Positions 60,336-64,000 of a stretch of DNA of 64,000 nucleotides are shown here, in pieces (the stretch's first letter is position 1; every line of letters begins with the position of its first letter). The translations under genes were made by a program, and so were the position numbers. This DNA comes from Coffea arabica (lineage: Eukaryota; Streptophyta; Magnoliopsida; Gentianales; Rubiaceae): contig NC_092312.1 of NCBI RefSeq assembly GCF_036785885.1, forward strand, positions 17,812,001 through 17,876,000, in the 5' to 3' direction. The notes under the pieces are model-generated. The model was not told the origin of the DNA and did not search any database. It saw only the letters and a list, made by a program, of their open reading frames with translations.

Positions 60336-63300
60336 TCAACCTCCCAAACCATGCAATGGATGAGAAAACCGACTATACAAGTGTACTTTCTCAAAGTAGT
60401 CATTGGATGCCAGCAAATTGACCTGCAAGATCAGTTGAAACTGTCAGGCATATCCCTGGGAATTGAATGTGAAACTTGAAACATTCACGGAAGATTGAAT
60501 CCCAAAATTGACCTTAACGATCTCCGAATTTGAGCTTGGACGAACGTAAGCAGCCAAAACGCTCATGTTGAAATCCTGGGAAGCAACAAGAGAATTATCA
60601 ATAACAAGGAAACTTGCGATCCTGAGACCACAACCGTCATGGTAATTGTAGCTTCACAAACTCATTCTACCACAAATCAAAGTGATACTCCTTCAGAATT
60701 CGAACATATTAATTCCTATCTACATCGGTATCATCATCACAGCTAACCAATTACCTTCTCAATTGTTTACTTAATCAAATCTTACCCCTATCAACAAAAC
60801 AATAATCAATAACTCCTTTAAATGAAAATTAAAACAAGAGGGAGAAAAAAGAAATGAAGAATGATAAAGATAAAAGCTACAGATCTGAATACAAAGAATA
60901 TAGGCACCAGTGGACTTTAAGGCTTATCAATTCATTGGACAAATAGAGTCATGATCCACAGTTTCTCAAGGTTCTGGCCAACCTACTTTGTTCTGAACAG
61001 AGGATACACCCATCAAGTTGAAAATGCCTTTACATTTTGTTTAAAAGCACTGGGAATATTCTCATACAGATGAAACAATGATTGCGATTTACTCAATCCT
61101 CTAACAGGAGAATGTACAAACAAACAAAAGTCGTAAAGTTTCATAATTGGAACTAGTGAGTAATTTAGAGGAGTATCCAGACAATGTAAAACTCACTCTA
61201 AAAGGATCACCCCTTAAAGACTGCACAAACATGGAGGCCCCTGAACCTTTACCCTGCACAATTCAACAAATAGTACAAATCTTGTAAAGTTGAATTCCAG
61301 ACAAGATAACATATCTTAAGACATAACATATTCCAAACAACCATTAGACCCATCTAGAAGCATTCTTTCAATTTTCATACATCTCAGACAAGTGTGCCAC
61401 ACTCTCCTTGTCATCATCATGCCTTCACATAAGCCAGTAGGTAATGTTTTTTCAAACCCTTTTTGGTTTATCTCTTTTATTTTCTCCTTTTAGTGGAGAG
61501 AAAGGGGAAGCAAAGTGCCACTGTTGAATAGTTAAACCTCACCTTTGCGATTTAGCCACAAATACATCATTCTAACACCACAGCCACTATGTCCAGTGGA
61601 ATTTTTATGTGCATCAAACTAAGTATTTGCAATGTCATATGTTAGAATACATTTGCTTCAATGCATATCAAATTCTGAGATAATGTGTGCTCTACCCTTT
61701 ATAATTTTAAATACTTTCAGCATCTTCTCTTCTTTTCTGATGAAAGCATCACGTCTCATCTTACAAGGTAATGTATCTTATTACTTTGCCTGTCAGCATT
61801 ATGTTAAAAGGTAATGTCATATGTTTTTGTTATAGATTTTGTGTTTCCGTTCACAACATTGCCACCTAGGAGTGCTTTAAATGTGAAGATTGCATGTTCT
61901 GTGAACAAAAAATTCATTGTCAAAAATATATCCATAAAATTTAAAGCTTTCTAGTGTAAACCAAAACTTATCTTAGTTCAAAACAGAATTGTGCAATGAA
62001 TGAATCATTCATTTCCATACAAGAATATTTATTAGCTTAAAACATCTGCTAATTAAAACATCTGCTAATAAAACACAAATGTGACAATAATTACAAAAGG
62101 AGAGCATAATAGTCAACACAGTCCAACCTACCAACAAAAGATACAAACATTAACAGCTTTGAGTTATCCATCATTCAAAATACTCCCAGAAAGACATTGT
62201 TCCCCTAATTGAATCATCTAAGCATATGCAAGCATACACATTTTACTTATTGTGCCAGTGAATGTATCCTCATGAATCCCTATAACAAAAACATTGATTT
62301 ACCTCCAATGAAATATCCCTAAGCCGCCTCCCTGTTTGAGCACAACAAATTCGGACAACACTTTCATCACAACTTCCACTAATAACATAATCCCTTCCAT
62401 TCATGTAATAAGAACGAGTGTAGTTCTGAGAGCTTCCTGTTGAAGATATTCTAAAATCTAGATGAAGCCTTCCATCAACAGCCAATAATTGTTTGACCTG
62501 CAAAAGAGTCCTTTATTCTCAGCCTAATACAATATTTTTACAGAATCCAGAGTCAATAAATTGAAATCATTTCTTTGTCTTGTCTAACCCTTACATTCAT
62601 GAACCCATTTAATTGGGCTATATTTCAGAATTTCTCCAGAAGCTAGTCAAACTGCTAGTAAGAAATATTTTGCATCTGAGAGCAAAGATCCCAAATTTCA
62701 AATTCTAACATGTACACCCCAAACAATGTGGTGCTCACAGTAGAGTACTTATAGTTCACTATGCAAATTATTACCTCGTTGTCAACAGCTGAAACAAGAA
62801 GATACTGGTCATCAGGAGAAAAGCAGACCATAACATTTCCACGAGAACTTGAAGTAGAATAGCAAGGCTGGTTTGGTTTCTGTCTTAGATCCCACATCTT
62901 AACATCTTGATCAAATGATGATGTGGCAAAAATAGAGGGTGAGTGATTTGAAAACTTGACCACATTAATATGCTCTCTGTGCAAATCAGTTAACATCTGC
63001 AAGCGTCTTCCAGTGCTAATATCATACAACGCAACATGCTTTGAGTATCCACTTGCAAGAAGCAGTTCATCGGCCGAATTGACATGAACAGATGTTAACT
63101 GATCAAAGTCATCAAAGGCAACAGAACCAGAACCGACACTTGCTTGAGACATATGATTGATCTCATACAATCTAAGCGAACCATTATCAGAACCAGCGAC
63201 AAGCTGAAATTGGGCAAACAAAACAGAGGAAAGGAGAGAAAACAAATCAGGACGGACATATTATTGAAGGAACAACGAGGCTAGAAAGCCAATTCTTTTG

Positions 63301-63964
63301 ATGGATAGGGTCTTCCTTGTAAAAGATAATCACATACAAAAAGTATAAGAATAGGTGCATTTTATTCTTCCCTATGTTCTTCCATTTATCTAAGTGATGG
63401 TACTACCAATGCTCCATAAACAGTCTCAGAAAGTTTGCACAATACTGAAGATGCAGAGATCCACGGAGTCATGAAATTCTTTATTCAGTGCTATCATTAT
63501 ACATGATAATATATGAAAATAGGAGACCATTCACAAAAAGATTGGCTTACGAAACATATCATCTTAGCAAAATTAGCAAATAACTCTAGCAAATGCAAAG
63601 GGATTGTTGATTCTATCTAGATTCAAATGCATCTGAAAATTATAGTTTTCATAAAGATACTTTTTACACTACCATATTAGTTGCTAGGCCAAAATAACAA
63701 ATCACATACCTTTGATGGATACTTTTTAAGCCAACATAATCCCAGGACACTGTTCATTATTCCAAGCGATGGCATGTAACTAACAATATTCTCACTCTCA
63801 TGGTTGACAACAACAACCTCACCATCCAAGGTCCCAAAAACCATAAGGCTTGAATCAGAGGGATGATACTCAAACTGCCTTGGACGGAAACTTCTTCTTT
63901 CATCTCTTAATGGGTTACCCAACCAAGATAGTGGGTGCAAGGCAGGCCATGCAGAAGAACCCAT
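60336..63964 (-). CDS. WD40-repeat protein with WDxR motif (5' end may lie beyond window)
   Basis: Exons seen: 63964-63710, 63203-62775, 62497-62303, 61253-61197, 60575-60513 and 60422-60336 (TGA). They total 1086 nt and 361 residues. WD40 blades are visible: FEYHPSDSSLMVFGTLDGEV, LVAGSDNGSLRLYEI, LLLASGYSKHVALYDISTGR, VVKFSNHSPSIFATSSFDQD followed by VKMWDLRQ, VMVCFSPDDQYLLVSAVDNE, and YVISGSCDESVVRICCAQTG. WDLR fits the WDxR (DWD) box of DDB1-CUL4 substrate receptors, so an E3-adaptor role is possible but unproven. The ATG at 63964 (MGSSAWPALHPLSW) is the only in-frame ATG visible. The frame stays open to the window edge (SRSLSAAK before it), so upstream coding exons cannot be excluded. The last intron starts and its following exon starts with the same GTCAATTT. 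Confidence 0.85.
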
Positions 63965-64000
63965 TTTGGCAGCAGATAATGATCTAGAATAGTAGGACGG

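Overview
This window is nuclear DNA from a flowering plant, most likely a eudicot. The evidence is multi-exon genes with GT..AG introns, AT-rich intergenic DNA, many small DNA transposons (MITEs), two Mutator-type elements with 9-bp target duplications, a small LTR retrotransposon primed by initiator tRNA-Met, and protein families specific to or typical of plants (GH3, GASA/snakin, PHD-homeodomain HAT3.1, DUF760). Nothing here is bacterial: there are no operons, Shine-Dalgarno sites or CRISPR arrays. Exons were joined by hand from splice signals, reading phase and family knowledge. Each joined reading frame closes in phase.

Layout. 0.4-1.6 kb (-): first three exons of a TIP41-like gene (TOR/PP2A regulation), running off the left edge. 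2.6-7.9 kb: a complete Mutator-like element (MULE) with ~90-bp terminal inverted repeats and a perfect 9-bp target duplication. It carries a decayed transposase (+) and an intact antisense ORF for a GRF-zinc-finger/membrane-anchor protein (-). 8.2-11.4 kb (-): A3-type cyclin. 13.3-18.8 kb (-): PHD-finger/homeodomain protein of the HAT3.1 type, with a probable leader extending to ~21.8 kb. 21.8-30.3 kb: gene-poor DNA with MITEs and a purine/pyrimidine fold-back. 30.3-32.4 kb (+): auxin-amido synthetase GH3.1-like, with a composite auxin-response element in its promoter. 35.4-37.3 kb: TRIM-like LTR retrotransposon with intact LTRs and target duplication. 38.0-38.4 kb: short MULE-derived MITE. 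40.7-43.8 kb (+): DUF760 / UV-B-induced plastid protein. 47.9-51.0 kb (+): Pumilio-family RNA-binding protein (APUM12-like). 52.4-54.8 kb (-): TXNDC9-like thioredoxin-fold protein with a tandem partial exon duplication. 55.5-56.2 kb: hAT-like fold-back element. 56.9-57.4 kb (-): GASA/snakin peptide. 58.0-59.7 kb: MITE cluster and a long-TIR element. 60.3-64.0 kb (-): WD40 protein with a WDxR motif, running off the right edge.

The host genes are unrelated housekeeping and regulatory genes (TOR signalling, cell cycle, chromatin/transcription, auxin homeostasis, plastid, RNA binding, protein folding, peptide signalling) and do not form a pathway cluster. The most unusual points are the MULE in which an antisense GRF-zinc-finger ORF is intact while the transposase is broken, the exon-intron tandem duplication in the TXNDC9-like gene, the homopolymer C tracts in the first introns of two genes, and the GH3 promoter module.
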